Origin: Arthrobacter sp. M2012083
Lineage (GTDB): Bacteria > Actinomycetota > Actinomycetes > Actinomycetales > Micrococcaceae
DNA: 64,000 nt
Direction of reading: 5' to 3'
NCBI RefSeq assembly: GCF_000281065.1
Contig: NZ_AKKK01000047.1
Location: 1 to 64,000 of the forward strand
Made by a program: the position numbers and the translations under genes. Each line of letters begins with the position of its first letter. Positions within the stretch are counted from its first letter, which is position 1. Under the pieces are notes generated by a model. That model searched no databases. It saw nothing but the letters and a program-made list of their open reading frames with translations, and was not told the DNA's origin. Positions 47,262 to 55,864 of the stretch are shown here, in pieces.

Positions 47262-48194
47262 CTACGAGGCGTGGCTGATCGGAGCGACCACGGAGTAGGT
47301 GCTCGAGTCACCCTGCAAGGCCTGGCTTGGCTTGCCGTCGATGCTCACCGGGATGTCGCCCGCGATGGTCACGCGGTTGAGCTTGCGGGGCTGGCCGTCG
47401 TAGTTGTCCGGTGCGTAGTGCTGCGTGATGCGGTTATCGAACAGGACCACCTGGTTGGGCTCCCAGTTCACCCTGACCACGTTCTCCGGCCGCGTTACGT
47501 ACGCCTGCAGCAGGCGGATGATGTCCTTTGATTCAGTGTTGGACAAGCCCACGATCCTGAGCCGCTGCGCGAAGCCCCCAATGAACAATCCGCGCTCGCC
47601 GGTCAACGGGTGGACCCGCACCACGGGGTGGGCGGTTTCGAACTTCAGCCGGGTGAATTCCTTGCGTCGTTCTTCCGCATTGGAGTGCTCAAGGTTCTTG
47701 GGCACCGAGTAGTCGTAGTCGTTGGTGTGGATGGCCCACAGGGTGTCCGCGAAGTTCCGCAATTCCTCCGGGAGGTCCTGGTATGCCCCGGCCGAGGACG
47801 CGATCAGGGTCTCCCCACCGTAGGCGGGGAGATCGATGCTGCGCAGTGTGGAGGCCTGCGGCGGGTTCACTACGAAGGTGACGTCCGTGTGCCAATTGTT
47901 GGCCGAGCCATTCTCGCTGTCCACGGGCAGGACATTCTCTTCGCCGTCCACCGAAGCCACCGTCGGGTGCGCCTTGGTGAGCGGGCCGAAGTGGCTGGCG
48001 AACTTCACCTGGGCTTCATCGGTGAGGATGTTGGCCTCGCGGAAAACAAGTGCCTTGTGCTCGTTCAACGCAGCCCGGATGTGCGCCACAGTTTCTTCGC
48101 TCAGGTCACCGCTGATGTCCAGGCCACGGATTTCGGCGCCGATGCGGGAACCGAGTTTGGCGAACTCGAGTTTGGTTTCGGTGATAACTGTCAT
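47262..48194 (-). CDS. TauD/TfdA family dioxygenase
   Basis: 310-aa Fe(II)/2-oxoglutarate oxygenase. The iron ligands are visible as NNWHTDVTF (His and Asp) and the distal His in RITQHYAPDNY; the 2-oxoglutarate-binding Arg follows in RKLNRVTIAGD. Family members oxygenate sulfonates such as taurine, or alkyl sulfates, to release sulfite or sulfate. It is the last gene of the sulfonate-importer operon, which fits a sulfur-scavenging role. AAGGA lies 7 nt before the ATG. The exact substrate is unknown. Confidence 0.92.
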   Translation of the reverse strand: MTVITETKLEFAKLGSRIGAEIRGLDISGDLSEETVAHIRAALNEHKALVFREANILTDEAQVKFASHFGPLTKAHPTVASVDGEENVLPVDSENGSANNWHTDVTFVVNPPQASTLRSIDLPAYGGETLIASSAGAYQDLPEELRNFADTLWAIHTNDYDYSVPKNLEHSNAEERRKEFTRLKFETAHPVVRVHPLTGERGLFIGGFAQRLRIVGLSNTESKDIIRLLQAYVTRPENVVRVNWEPNQVVLFDNRITQHYAPDNYDGQPRKLNRVTIAGDIPVSIDGKPSQALQGDSSTYSVVAPISHAS

Positions 48195-48250
48195 GACGTG
48201 TTCCTTACTTGTTGTTGTGGTGATGGTTGCGGCAGGTGCCGCGGGGTGGG

Positions 48251-49180
48251 TCAGGAAGCGGCAGCGCCAACAGCGGTCCGCCAGCGGGAGAAGTGCTTTT
48301 CAAGGGCCACCAGCAGGAAGTTCACGCCGAGCCCCAGCAAGGACACCGTGAGGATGCCCGCGTACATATCCGGGATGAGGAAGCTGCTCTGCGCATTCAC
48401 AATCAGGTAACCCAGCCCAGCCTTGGCTCCCACCATTTCAGCGGCGATCAGCACCAGGATGGAGGCGGTGCCGGCCATACGTATACCCGTGAAGATCGTG
48501 GGCACTGCCGACGGGAGAATGACCTTCTGGAAGAGCTGGAAGCTGTTAAGCCCCAGGGAGCGAGCGGCCCTGATCAGCAGGGGATCCACCGTCTTCACAC
48601 CGGCAATGGTGTTGAGGAGCACCGGGAAGAAGGCCGCGTACGCCACGATGCTGATCTTGGATTCCTCACCGATGCCCAGCAGCAGCGTGAACACGGGTAG
48701 AAGGGCAAGCGCCGCTGTGTTTCGGAAAAGCTCCAGCAAGGGGTTCAGGACTGAGTTCAGGCGTCCATACCAGGCAATGAGCAAGCCCAGCGAGACACCC
48801 GCCACCAGCGCTGCGCCGAAGCCGGCCACGGACCGGGTGAGGCTGGCCGCGATATGGCCCTGGATGGTGCCGGCTTCGAAAAGCTTGCCCCAAGCCAACA
48901 GCACTTCATGCAGCGGCGGAAGGAACACCCTGGTGGACGGGCTCGCCAAATACGTGGGTCCAAGTTCCCACAGCGCCAGGAAAGCCAGGACCGCTGCGGA
49001 CTTCCACAGACCGGACCCCACGGCACCGGCGACGCGTCGCGCTATGCCGGGTGCCGGCGTCGTACGCTTTTCAGTTGCCACCTGAGTAACGGAACGTTCG
49101 ACGGCGGCACTTGGGTCAGCCGCGGTACTCGCCCTGGACGCTGTGGCGGCAGTTTCGGCTTGAGTGAGTGTGGTGGTCAT
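48251..49180 (-). CDS. Sulfonate/nitrate-type ABC importer permease
   Basis: 309-aa SsuC/TauC-type permease with about six helices; the EAA-like loop is LLIRAARSLGLNSFQLFQKVIL. A 60-residue Ala/Thr-rich N-terminal tail precedes the membrane part. The start is the ATG at 49180, which overlaps the ATPase stop by 1 nt; the longer frame to 49297 is not used. It carries sulfonates into the cell with the ATPase and binding protein encoded upstream. Confidence 0.92.
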   Translation of the reverse strand: MTTTLTQAETAATASRASTAADPSAAVERSVTQVATEKRTTPAPGIARRVAGAVGSGLWKSAAVLAFLALWELGPTYLASPSTRVFLPPLHEVLLAWGKLFEAGTIQGHIAASLTRSVAGFGAALVAGVSLGLLIAWYGRLNSVLNPLLELFRNTAALALLPVFTLLLGIGEESKISIVAYAAFFPVLLNTIAGVKTVDPLLIRAARSLGLNSFQLFQKVILPSAVPTIFTGIRMAGTASILVLIAAEMVGAKAGLGYLIVNAQSSFLIPDMYAGILTVSLLGLGVNFLLVALEKHFSRWRTAVGAAAS

Positions 49181-50067
49181 CAGGCGGCGCTCCTTTCGGT
49201 GATGGTCGCCGGTTCGTCCGGTGCGCTGCCGTCCGGCAGGATCTTGCGGTGGCCGGCGTCCTGGGCCCGGCGGACTTCGTCGTGCAGGAGCGTCCACACC
49301 TGGTGGCGGTGCTCCACGAAGGCAGGATTGGAGCGGATGTCCTCGTCGCCGTCGCGGTCCGGGATGTTGATGTCCACGATCTCCTTGAGCCGGCCGGGGC
49401 GGGCGCTCAGCACAGCAACGCGTTCGCCGAGGTACACAGCTTCATCGATGCCATGCGTGATGAAGACGATGGTCTTGCCGGTGGCCTTCCAGATCCTGAG
49501 GAGCTCATCCTGAAGCTGCTCGCGGGTCTGGGCGTCCAAGGCTGCGAACGGCTCGTCCATCAGCAGCACATCCGGCTCGTAGGCCAGGCTTCGGGCGATG
49601 GCAACACGCTGCTTCATGCCGCCGGAGAGTTCGTGTGGGTAGCGGTCCTCGAAGCCGGCGAGCCCCACCAGGGCCAGGTATTCGCTGGCCTTCGCGGCCC
49701 GTTCGCGGCGGTTCAGCTTCTTGCCATCCGGACCCACACCTTCGAGCCCGATGGAGACGTTGGCCGACGCCGTCCGCCACGGGAACAACGCGTACTGCTG
49801 GAACACCACGGCGCGGTCCTTGCCCGGCCCTGTGACGGCTTTGCCGTCCACCAGGACTTCACCGGACGTGGGCGTGGAGAGCCCGGCCAGGAGGTCCAGG
49901 AGGGTGGTCTTGCCCGAACCGCTGGGCCCAACCAAGGTGAGGAATTCGCCGTCGCGGACGTCCAAGCTCAAGGAATCTATGGCGGTGAGGCGCGTGGCGC
50001 TTGTGGTTTTGGTGGCCCGGACCGTGAATTCCTTGGTGACGTTCCTGAGGCTGATTTTGGCGGTCAT
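49180..50067 (-). CDS. Sulfonate/nitrate-type ABC importer ATPase
   Basis: 295-aa ATPase with Walker A GPSGSGKTTLL, signature LSGGMKQRVAIARSLAYEPD, Walker B LLMDEPFAALD and switch His in FITHGIDEAV. This is the SsuB/TauB type. It energises the permease encoded directly after and belongs to the four-gene operon of binding protein, ATPase, permease and dioxygenase. It starts 2 nt after the binding-protein gene ends. Confidence 0.94.
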   Translation of the reverse strand: MTAKISLRNVTKEFTVRATKTTSATRLTAIDSLSLDVRDGEFLTLVGPSGSGKTTLLDLLAGLSTPTSGEVLVDGKAVTGPGKDRAVVFQQYALFPWRTASANVSIGLEGVGPDGKKLNRRERAAKASEYLALVGLAGFEDRYPHELSGGMKQRVAIARSLAYEPDVLLMDEPFAALDAQTREQLQDELLRIWKATGKTIVFITHGIDEAVYLGERVAVLSARPGRLKEIVDINIPDRDGDEDIRSNPAFVEHRHQVWTLLHDEVRRAQDAGHRKILPDGSAPDEPATITERSAA

Positions 50068-50069
50068 GG

Positions 50070-51095
50070 CTATCCCTTCGCTGCCGCGAGCTCGTTGAAC
50101 TCGTTCGTGTAGTACTTGGAGGGCGTGAGCTTGTCCTTGACGATTCCCGACGAGTTCAGCCAGGCCTCCCAGCGGGTGAAGTCCTCATCCTTGACCACAC
50201 CGTTTTCCGGAACGCCGGGGCTCTTCCAGAACTTCAGGTTGGCTGTGCTCTCATTGCGGCCACGGCTCTCGATGATCTTGGTGTAGCGCGCAATGACCTC
50301 ATCGCGGGGCGTTTCAGTTGCCCACTTGAGTGCTTTTGCGATGGCCGTGGTGAAGGTCCGTGTGGTGGTGGGGTTCTTCTCGATGAAGTCGTTGCGGAGC
50401 ACAATCTGGCCGCCGGCGAACGTGCCGAACAGCTCGTAGTCGTTGAACAGCGACCTCAACCCACCGGCCTCGATAGCCCGGTCCTGCAGGACGCCGCCCA
50501 GTGTTCCGACGTCTACTTGTCCGCGCCGGATGGCTTCTTCGGTGTCATTCGGCGCGAGTGGCACCAGTTGGACTTGCTTGATCTCGTCCTGGCTGAGCCC
50601 GTTCTTTGTCAGGTAGGTGTTGATGACGGCCTCATGGTGGGCACCGAGGGTGTTCACGGCGATCTTCTTGCCGATCAGGTCCCGCGGTTCCTTGATGGCG
50701 CTGTCCGCCTTCACGTAGTAGCCGCTGAAGTTCTTCTCGTCGGCACCGTAGTAGTTGATGACACCCTTCACGGGCGCTCCGGCTTCGATCAGCTTGGTGA
50801 CGGCGCCGGTGAAGGCGCCCCCAAAATCGGTCTGGTTCGTGGCCGCGGACTGGATGTCCTGGGGGCCGCTGGTGGTGTTTCCCACCCACTTCAGCTTGAC
50901 GTCACCCAGGTATCCAAGGTCTTCCGCCAGTTCCGGGAAGGTGACCTGGTTGGCCCAGCCTTGGTACCGGAGTTCCGTCACTTCAGTGCCGGCTTGGCCG
51001 CCTTGCCCGGCTTCGGCTGCACCGCCGCAGCCGGACACCGTCAGCGCTAGTACGACGGCGGCCGCGACGCTCAGCAGGGGCAGATGCAGTTTCAT
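50070..51095 (-). CDS. Sulfonate/taurine-type binding lipoprotein
   Basis: 341-aa periplasmic-binding-type lipoprotein, SsuA/TauA group. The signal MKLHLPLLSVAAAVVLALTV ends in lipobox SGCGG. The mature chain contains LRYQGWANQVTFPELAEDLG, DFGGAFTGAVTKLIEAG and KKIAVNTLGAHHEAV, the usual architecture for sulfonate, nitrate or taurine binding proteins. ATG 51095 is chosen by the signal peptide; the frame open to 51320 is not. It heads the importer operon and lies behind a long regulatory region. Confidence 0.9.
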   Translation of the reverse strand: MKLHLPLLSVAAAVVLALTVSGCGGAAEAGQGGQAGTEVTELRYQGWANQVTFPELAEDLGYLGDVKLKWVGNTTSGPQDIQSAATNQTDFGGAFTGAVTKLIEAGAPVKGVINYYGADEKNFSGYYVKADSAIKEPRDLIGKKIAVNTLGAHHEAVINTYLTKNGLSQDEIKQVQLVPLAPNDTEEAIRRGQVDVGTLGGVLQDRAIEAGGLRSLFNDYELFGTFAGGQIVLRNDFIEKNPTTTRTFTTAIAKALKWATETPRDEVIARYTKIIESRGRNESTANLKFWKSPGVPENGVVKDEDFTRWEAWLNSSGIVKDKLTPSKYYTNEFNELAAAKG

Positions 51096-51473
51096 GGGAG
51101 CTACTTTCGATGGGTTGCGATGTTGTTGGGTGGCCGGCTTACGCAAGGGCTTGGGAGCCTTGCAACGGCTTGGGAACGATGTAAACCCATTCCGACGCCG
51201 GCTGGGAAGTGCTGCGGTAACTCCCGGAAACCCTGCGAAACAGCCCGAAACGGAACGAAATCCGGGGCCATTCCCGGCAACCCTGGGACACAAAGACGCC
51301 GTGTTGAGTCCCGTGAACAACGGCGACAGGTGGGGAGGTTATGACTGGCGCGTACCGCCGTCGGGCGTTCATACTGCGGGACCCCACAGTCATATGGGGT
51401 TTAGTTCGTATTGATCCTCACAACCGGGCGGAATTCTTCGCTGTGCGGGGTGCCGGACGGATACGGTAGATAC
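51096..51473. promoter_or_regulatory. Divergent regulatory region, sulfonate operon and CitE-like gene
   Basis: 378 bases between divergent genes with no convincing gene inside. It holds a direct repeat GCAAGGGCTTGGGA / GCAACGGCTTGGGA (51143-51156 and 51162-51175, 19-nt period), a small hairpin GCAAGG...CCTTGC (51143-51163), and an inverted repeat ACCCCA-8 nt-TGGGGT (51381-51400). TACGGT at 51462-51467 is the -10 candidate for the lyase gene. The repeats probably bind a sulfur-responsive regulator. Confidence 0.55.
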
Positions 51474-52337
51474 ATGACGTCTAGCATCGCCGCCGAATCA
51501 GTTCGGCCTACCCGCAATATTCCCGCCGACATCGCCCGTTCCTGGCTTCTTGTGAATGCTATGAAGACGGAGCTTTTTGACGAATCCGCGGGTTCACGGG
51601 CAGACGCCATCATCCTTGACATCGAAGACGCCGTCGACCCTTCCCAGAAGGACATTGCCCGCGAGAATGTCATCAACTGGTTGACCGCCGGTGGCAAGGC
51701 ATGGGTCCGCATCAATGACGCCACCAGCCCGTTCTGGGCGGATGACCTCGCTGGATTGCGCGGCACCCCGGGCCTGCTCGGCGTCATGCTCGCCAAGACC
51801 GAGTCCGCTGACCAGGTCACAGAGTCCTACCACCGCATGGACGGCAAGACTCCCGTCATCGCGCTGGTTGAGTCCGCCCTTGGCATCGAGGAAGCCAACC
51901 ACATCGCCCGTGCACAGGGTGCTTTCCGTCTTGCTTTCGGTTCCGGCGACTTCCGCCGCGACACCGGCATGGCGGCCACCCCTGAGGCCATGGCCTACCC
52001 GCGCGCAAAGCTCGTCGTCGCCAGCCGCGTTGGCAACCTGCCGGGCCCCATCGACGGCCCTACCGTCGGCACCAACCACCCGATCCTTCGCGAGCAGACG
52101 GGCATCACCGTGACCATGGGCATGACCGGCAAGCTCTGCCTGGCCATCGACCAGACCACCGTGATCAACGAGGTCATCAGCCCCACGCCTTCGGACGTTG
52201 CCTGGGCCACGGACTTCATGAGCGACTTCGAGGCCAACGGCCGGGTCATCCGCGATGGTTCCGACCTCCCTCGCCTGGGCCGTGCTGAGAAGATCATGAA
52301 GCTCGCAGTGGCCTTCGGAGTCCAGCCTTCCCTGTAA
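51474..52337 (+). CDS. HpcH/HpaI aldolase / CitE-like lyase
   Basis: 287-aa TIM-barrel lyase of the CitE/malyl-CoA lyase group. It shows ADAIILDIEDAVDPSQKDIARE (metal-binding Glu/Asp), then WVRINDATSPFWADDLAGL and the Glu in VIALVESALGIEEAN. Members split or join acetyl-CoA with C3-C4 acids, such as citramalyl-CoA or malyl-CoA. The substrate is unknown. ATG 51474 is preferred over the open frame to 51411; TACGGT ends 6 nt before it and there is no Shine-Dalgarno, so the mRNA is likely leaderless. It is followed 3 nt after its stop by the DUF2797-type gene. Confidence 0.88.
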   Translation: MTSSIAAESVRPTRNIPADIARSWLLVNAMKTELFDESAGSRADAIILDIEDAVDPSQKDIARENVINWLTAGGKAWVRINDATSPFWADDLAGLRGTPGLLGVMLAKTESADQVTESYHRMDGKTPVIALVESALGIEEANHIARAQGAFRLAFGSGDFRRDTGMAATPEAMAYPRAKLVVASRVGNLPGPIDGPTVGTNHPILREQTGITVTMGMTGKLCLAIDQTTVINEVISPTPSDVAWATDFMSDFEANGRVIRDGSDLPRLGRAEKIMKLAVAFGVQPSL

Positions 52338-52339
52338 GC

Positions 52340-53260
52340 ATGCTTGTTCACGGGGTCGCTTGGGACACTTCGTTGCCGTCGCTGCGAATGTTCACGCCGG
52401 ACGCGGAGTTCAGTGACGTTGCGTTGGCCCAGGGTTCAGCCTTGGGCCTGCGCGTTATTCCCGGCTTGTGGTGCCTTGGGCACACCAAAGTCCACGGCCC
52501 CGGGGATCGGACGCATGTCCCGTGCCGCAGCGGTTCTCCAGCTGAGCGTGGGAAGCAATGTGGAGCATGCTTCGCGCGGGACGACTCCCGGCTGATGCAC
52601 GACTTCCACCGCGGCACCTCCGTTCCCACCGGTCTCCGCGCCTACCTGATGCAACCGCACTGGCTCTACGTGGCCACTTTCGGAAACGGTGCCACAAAAG
52701 TGGGGACGGCCTCCGCACCGCGGAAATGGAACAGGCTTGCCGAACAGGGCGCTGTGCACGCCTCCTATGTGGCGCAAGCCGAGGACGGCCGCGTAGTTCG
52801 TGTTCTCGAGGACTTGGTGACCCGCGAGCTCGGTCTCGTCCAACAGGTCCGTTCCGCCGCCAAAGCCGCAGGACTTGTGGAGCCGCGTGCCGGCGTCGAG
52901 CTTTTGACGCTGAACCGGCAGCATGCCGGCCAGGTGCGCGAACTGCTGGGTGGCCTGGCGATGTCCGGTTACACGGTTGTGGAGGAAGAGTGGGAACGGC
53001 CGGCTTTCGCCGAGCGGCTCTGTGTTGCCGCTGACGAAGGAGCTCGTCGCCATCCGTACCCGGCAACGTTCGACGGCGGCGGGCACGGTTTGCGGATCCT
53101 CTCGCTGTCGGGGGCGATCGCCTTGGCGGGCCTGCCGGACGCTTCGGGTAATGAGGTAGAGGGCATTTTTGTGGCAGACCTGGGCGCTTTGAAGGGTCGC
53201 AAGATCGAGTTCGGCCCGCACACCACGGAAATCCCGGCGTTGCAGGACTCCCTGTTCTAG
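52340..53260 (+). CDS. DUF2797-type protein
   Basis: 306-aa protein. A Cys/His cluster (WCLGHTKVHGPG, then CRSGSPAERGKQCGACF) looks like a zinc-binding site, and HWLYVATFGNGATKVGTAS resembles the start of a GIY-YIG-type fold, as in the DUF2797 family. An endonuclease-like or nucleic-acid role is possible but unproven. The start ATG lies 3 nt after the lyase stop, so the two may be co-transcribed. No other partner gene is evident. Confidence 0.72.
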   Translation: MLVHGVAWDTSLPSLRMFTPDAEFSDVALAQGSALGLRVIPGLWCLGHTKVHGPGDRTHVPCRSGSPAERGKQCGACFARDDSRLMHDFHRGTSVPTGLRAYLMQPHWLYVATFGNGATKVGTASAPRKWNRLAEQGAVHASYVAQAEDGRVVRVLEDLVTRELGLVQQVRSAAKAAGLVEPRAGVELLTLNRQHAGQVRELLGGLAMSGYTVVEEEWERPAFAERLCVAADEGARRHPYPATFDGGGHGLRILSLSGAIALAGLPDASGNEVEGIFVADLGALKGRKIEFGPHTTEIPALQDSLF

Positions 53261-53263
53261 CTG

Positions 53264-53325
53264 GTTGTGGGGCCCGCTATGCAGGGTATTTCGGGGTTTT
53301 AGGGTGCAGAGTAGGCCCCGCAACG
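53264..53325. repeat. 62-nt palindromic repeat element, copy 3 (diverged)
   Basis: Same length and layout as the copies at 18705 and 18778 (GTTGTGGGGCC opposite GGCCCCGCAAC), but with base substitutions. An A-T pair in the stem of the earlier copies is a G-C pair here, a compensating change. It lies between the DUF2797-type gene and the small membrane protein gene. Confidence 0.75.
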
Positions 53326-53345
53326 TGCGCCGGTAGACTTGGACG

Positions 53346-53570
53346 GTGCTAGAAGAATTTTGGGCCACCGCCTCCACGTCCTATAAGGCGCTGGTTTTCA
53401 GCGCAATGGGACTCATCGCAGTCGGGCTCGTGCTGTCCATTGTGGGGAACACCTCCGGTAATCAGGGCTTGGCCATAGCTTCGTTGCCCGTCATTGGCGT
53501 TGGCTTGCTGCTTCATGTTGCCGGACTTGTGGTCCGCGGCCAGAAGATCCGCAAGAGCTATAAGAAGTAA
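53346..53570 (+). CDS. Small membrane protein with two helices
   Basis: 74-aa hypothetical membrane protein: helix 1 about residues 15-35 (ALVFSAMGLIAVGLVLSIVG), helix 2 about 43-63 (LAIASLPVIGVGLLLHVAGLV), then a basic tail VRGQKIRKSYKK, placing the tail in the cytoplasm. No family recognised. It starts with GTG, and TAGACT ends 6 nt before it, so the mRNA is likely leaderless. Confidence 0.65.
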   Translation: MLEEFWATASTSYKALVFSAMGLIAVGLVLSIVGNTSGNQGLAIASLPVIGVGLLLHVAGLVVRGQKIRKSYKK

Positions 53571-53628
53571 CGTCTTCACTCAAGCAACGCGCTGCACTCG
53601 AGCTCCCGAGGCCCGATAGGGTTGGAGC

Positions 53629-54078
53629 ATGAGTATCAATCCGGACCTGCAGGGCCGAAGCTACCCTGCCGCAGAGGTATACGACGTCGGCCGAGAAAAG
53701 ATCCGCGAGTTTGCCACGGCCGTGAAAGCCAACAACCCCGCGCATTTCGATGTTGAGGCGGCCAAGGCCCTGGGCCACAGCGACCTCGTAGCCCCGCCGA
53801 CATTCGCCATCATCGTTGCCCAGCGTGCTGACGCCCAGCTGGTGCAGGACCCGGAGTCGGGCATCGACTTCTCCCGGGTGGTCCACGCCGACCAGCGGTT
53901 CACGCACCACCGCGCCATCGTCGCCGGCGACCGCCTTGTTGCCGAGCTGCACGTTGACGGAGTGCGCGCCATGGGCGGGGGAGCCATGATCACTACCCGT
54001 TCAGAGATTTCCACCGAGGCGGGCGAAAAGGTCGCCACCACCACGTCGTCCATCTTGGTCCGCGGAGAGGGACAGTAA
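53629..54078 (+). CDS. MaoC-fold dehydratase subunit, N-terminal type (UPF0336 / HadA-like)
   Basis: 149-aa hotdog-fold protein. It opens with RSYPAAEVYDVGREKIREFA, typical of the FAS1/MaoC N-terminal type, and has APPTFAIIVAQR and VVHADQRFTHHRAIVAGDRL. It forms the non-catalytic partner of the next gene's product, as in HadA-HadB type (3R)-hydroxyacyl dehydratases that remove water from beta-hydroxyacyl thioesters during fatty acid synthesis. TAGGGT ends 6 nt before the ATG, so a leaderless start is likely. The next gene begins 2 nt after its stop. Confidence 0.88.
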   Translation: MSINPDLQGRSYPAAEVYDVGREKIREFATAVKANNPAHFDVEAAKALGHSDLVAPPTFAIIVAQRADAQLVQDPESGIDFSRVVHADQRFTHHRAIVAGDRLVAELHVDGVRAMGGGAMITTRSEISTEAGEKVATTTSSILVRGEGQ

Positions 54079-54080
54079 CC

Positions 54081-54518
54081 ATGAGCCCCACATTCGAAGA
54101 ACTGAAGGTCGGCCAGGAAATCGGCAACCGCAGCATTGATGTCACCCGCCAGGACCTGGTCAAGTACGCCGGGGCCTCGGGTGACTTCAACCCGATCCAC
54201 TGGAATGAATCGTTCGCAACCTCCGTGGAACTGCCGGGTGTCATCGCACACGGCATGTTCACCATGGGTGCCGCAGTGCAATTAGTGAGCGACTGGGCAG
54301 TGGACCCCGCCGCCGTCGTCGACTACCAGACCCGCTTCACCAAGCCCGTCCTCGTCACCGACACCACCGGGACACATGAGGCCGGCGCCGTCATCGATGT
54401 CACCGGCGTGGTGGGAGCGCTCGACGCCGATGCCCGCACCGCACGTATCGATCTCACCGTGGTTGCGGGCGGACAGAAGGTCCTCATGAAGTCACAGGCG
54501 GTTGTGAAGCTCTCTTGA
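54081..54518 (+). CDS. MaoC-like dehydratase catalytic subunit (HadB-like)
   Basis: 145-aa hotdog protein with the catalytic hydratase 2 motif DFNPIHWNESFATSVELPGV followed by IAHGMFTMGAAV; the Asp-His pair is the catalytic dyad. It pairs with the preceding subunit. Together they would catalyse a (3R)-hydroxyacyl dehydration. Its stop overlaps the TTG start of the MFS gene (TTGA). Confidence 0.92.
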   Translation: MSPTFEELKVGQEIGNRSIDVTRQDLVKYAGASGDFNPIHWNESFATSVELPGVIAHGMFTMGAAVQLVSDWAVDPAAVVDYQTRFTKPVLVTDTTGTHEAGAVIDVTGVVGALDADARTARIDLTVVAGGQKVLMKSQAVVKLS

Positions 54519-55855
54519 ACCAACCGAACACCTCCCAACGGCGCGCTACCTCGACTGAAATGTCGCGGTGGCGCGCCGCTGTTCTGGCTTCATACGCGGC
54601 AAGCGGTATTGCATTCGCCACGTGGGTTTCCCGCCTCCCTGCCATCCGCGACGGACTGAATCTCACGCCGGGCGGCATCGGTCTTTTGCTCATGTGCATG
54701 ACGGTGGCATCGTTCATCTCGATCTCAGCCTCGGGGCTTATTGTGCTGCGGCTCGGTCCCAAGCTGACCACGAGGATCGGCAGCTGCATGGTGGGCGCAG
54801 GGCTGGTCATCGTGGGTGTGGGCACCTCTATTGCAGCCAATCCACTGGTGGTCGCTGCAGGCTTGGTAGTCCTTGGCCTGGGCACGGCCAGCTGGAACAC
54901 TGCGTCCAATGTGGAAGGTGCGTCGCTTGAACGCGAGTTGGAGCGGCACATCATGCCTCACCTGCACGGTGCTTTCAGCCTCGGAACCGTGGCCGCTGCC
55001 GGGTTCGGTGCCTGGGCTGCTGCCATCCACATGCCGGTGTTCTGGCATTTCCTGATCTCGGGCGTCGTAGTAACGGCGTCGGTGGTGGCAGCAACGTTCT
55101 GGTTCCGTGCCGAAAAGACCGCCGCAGATATGCAGACCTACCGCTCGAAGGAAACGGATACCTTCCAGGATCCTTCCACGGGTCCGCTGCCCATCATCAC
55201 TGCCGGTTCGGCCGGCCCTCAGGCGGACGCGGGCAAAGCCGCCGTTCCACTGGATAACAAGCGGCTCGTGGCTCTTGCCTGGCGTGACCGCCGTACTTTG
55301 CTGATCGGCGTCCTCGTCCTCGGTTTGGCCTTGGCAGAAGGAGCCGCCGGGGACTGGGTGGCATTGGCCCTCGCTGACGGCTACGGGCAGTCCGATGCCG
55401 CTGGGGCTGTCGGTTATGGGCTCTTCGTCACCTTCATGACCATCGGCCGTTTCACCGGCACTGTCATCCTGGATCGTTTTGGCCGCGTAGTGGTGATGCG
55501 CTGGTGCTCGGCCACCGCCGTCGTGGGCCTTGCGATGTTTGTTTTTGCTCCGGTCCCGTGGCTCGCGTTCGTGGCCTTGGCCGTGTGGGGCCTGGGTGCC
55601 TCACTCGGATTCCCCGTGGGGATGTCTGCCGCTGCGGATGATCCTGTGCACGCAGCGGCCCGTGTGTCAGTGGTGTCCACCATAGGCTATGGCGCCTTCT
55701 TGTGTGGTCCTCCGCTCCTGGGGCTACTGGCGGAACATTTCGGCATCCTGCATTCACTGCTGGCGCCCTTGCTGTTGCTGGTGGTCAGCTTCTTCCTGGC
55801 GCCATTGGCCGGTCAGCAGAAGGCGCCGTCCGCGCAGCCCAACGAAGCCCGTTAG
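54515..55855 (+). CDS. MFS transporter
   Basis: 446-aa major facilitator with about twelve helices. WVSRLPAIRDGLNLTPGGIG near the N terminus and GRFTGTVILDRFGRVVVMRW in the second half recall the YbjJ/YcaD group of sugar or drug transporters. A 60-residue hydrophilic loop separates the two halves. It starts at TTG 54515 overlapping the MaoC stop; an ATG at 54560 is the alternative. Substrate unknown. It stands between the dehydratase pair and murB. Confidence 0.85.
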   Translation: MNQPNTSQRRATSTEMSRWRAAVLASYAASGIAFATWVSRLPAIRDGLNLTPGGIGLLLMCMTVASFISISASGLIVLRLGPKLTTRIGSCMVGAGLVIVGVGTSIAANPLVVAAGLVVLGLGTASWNTASNVEGASLERELERHIMPHLHGAFSLGTVAAAGFGAWAAAIHMPVFWHFLISGVVVTASVVAATFWFRAEKTAADMQTYRSKETDTFQDPSTGPLPIITAGSAGPQADAGKAAVPLDNKRLVALAWRDRRTLLIGVLVLGLALAEGAAGDWVALALADGYGQSDAAGAVGYGLFVTFMTIGRFTGTVILDRFGRVVVMRWCSATAVVGLAMFVFAPVPWLAFVALAVWGLGASLGFPVGMSAAADDPVHAAARVSVVSTIGYGAFLCGPPLLGLLAEHFGILHSLLAPLLLLVVSFFLAPLAGQQKAPSAQPNEAR

Positions 55856-55864
55856 GCTTGATTG

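Noticed and set aside
33711..51163. 15-mer GGGAGCCTTGCAACG shared by about 33711 and about 51155
   Set aside because: In a 64-kb window about one or two shared 15-mers are expected by chance; flanks do not align.
52436..53377. 313-codon minus-strand frame opposite the DUF2797-type gene
   Set aside because: The plus-strand frame has the Cys cluster and coherent domain structure and follows the lyase gene by 3 nt; the antisense frame looks random.
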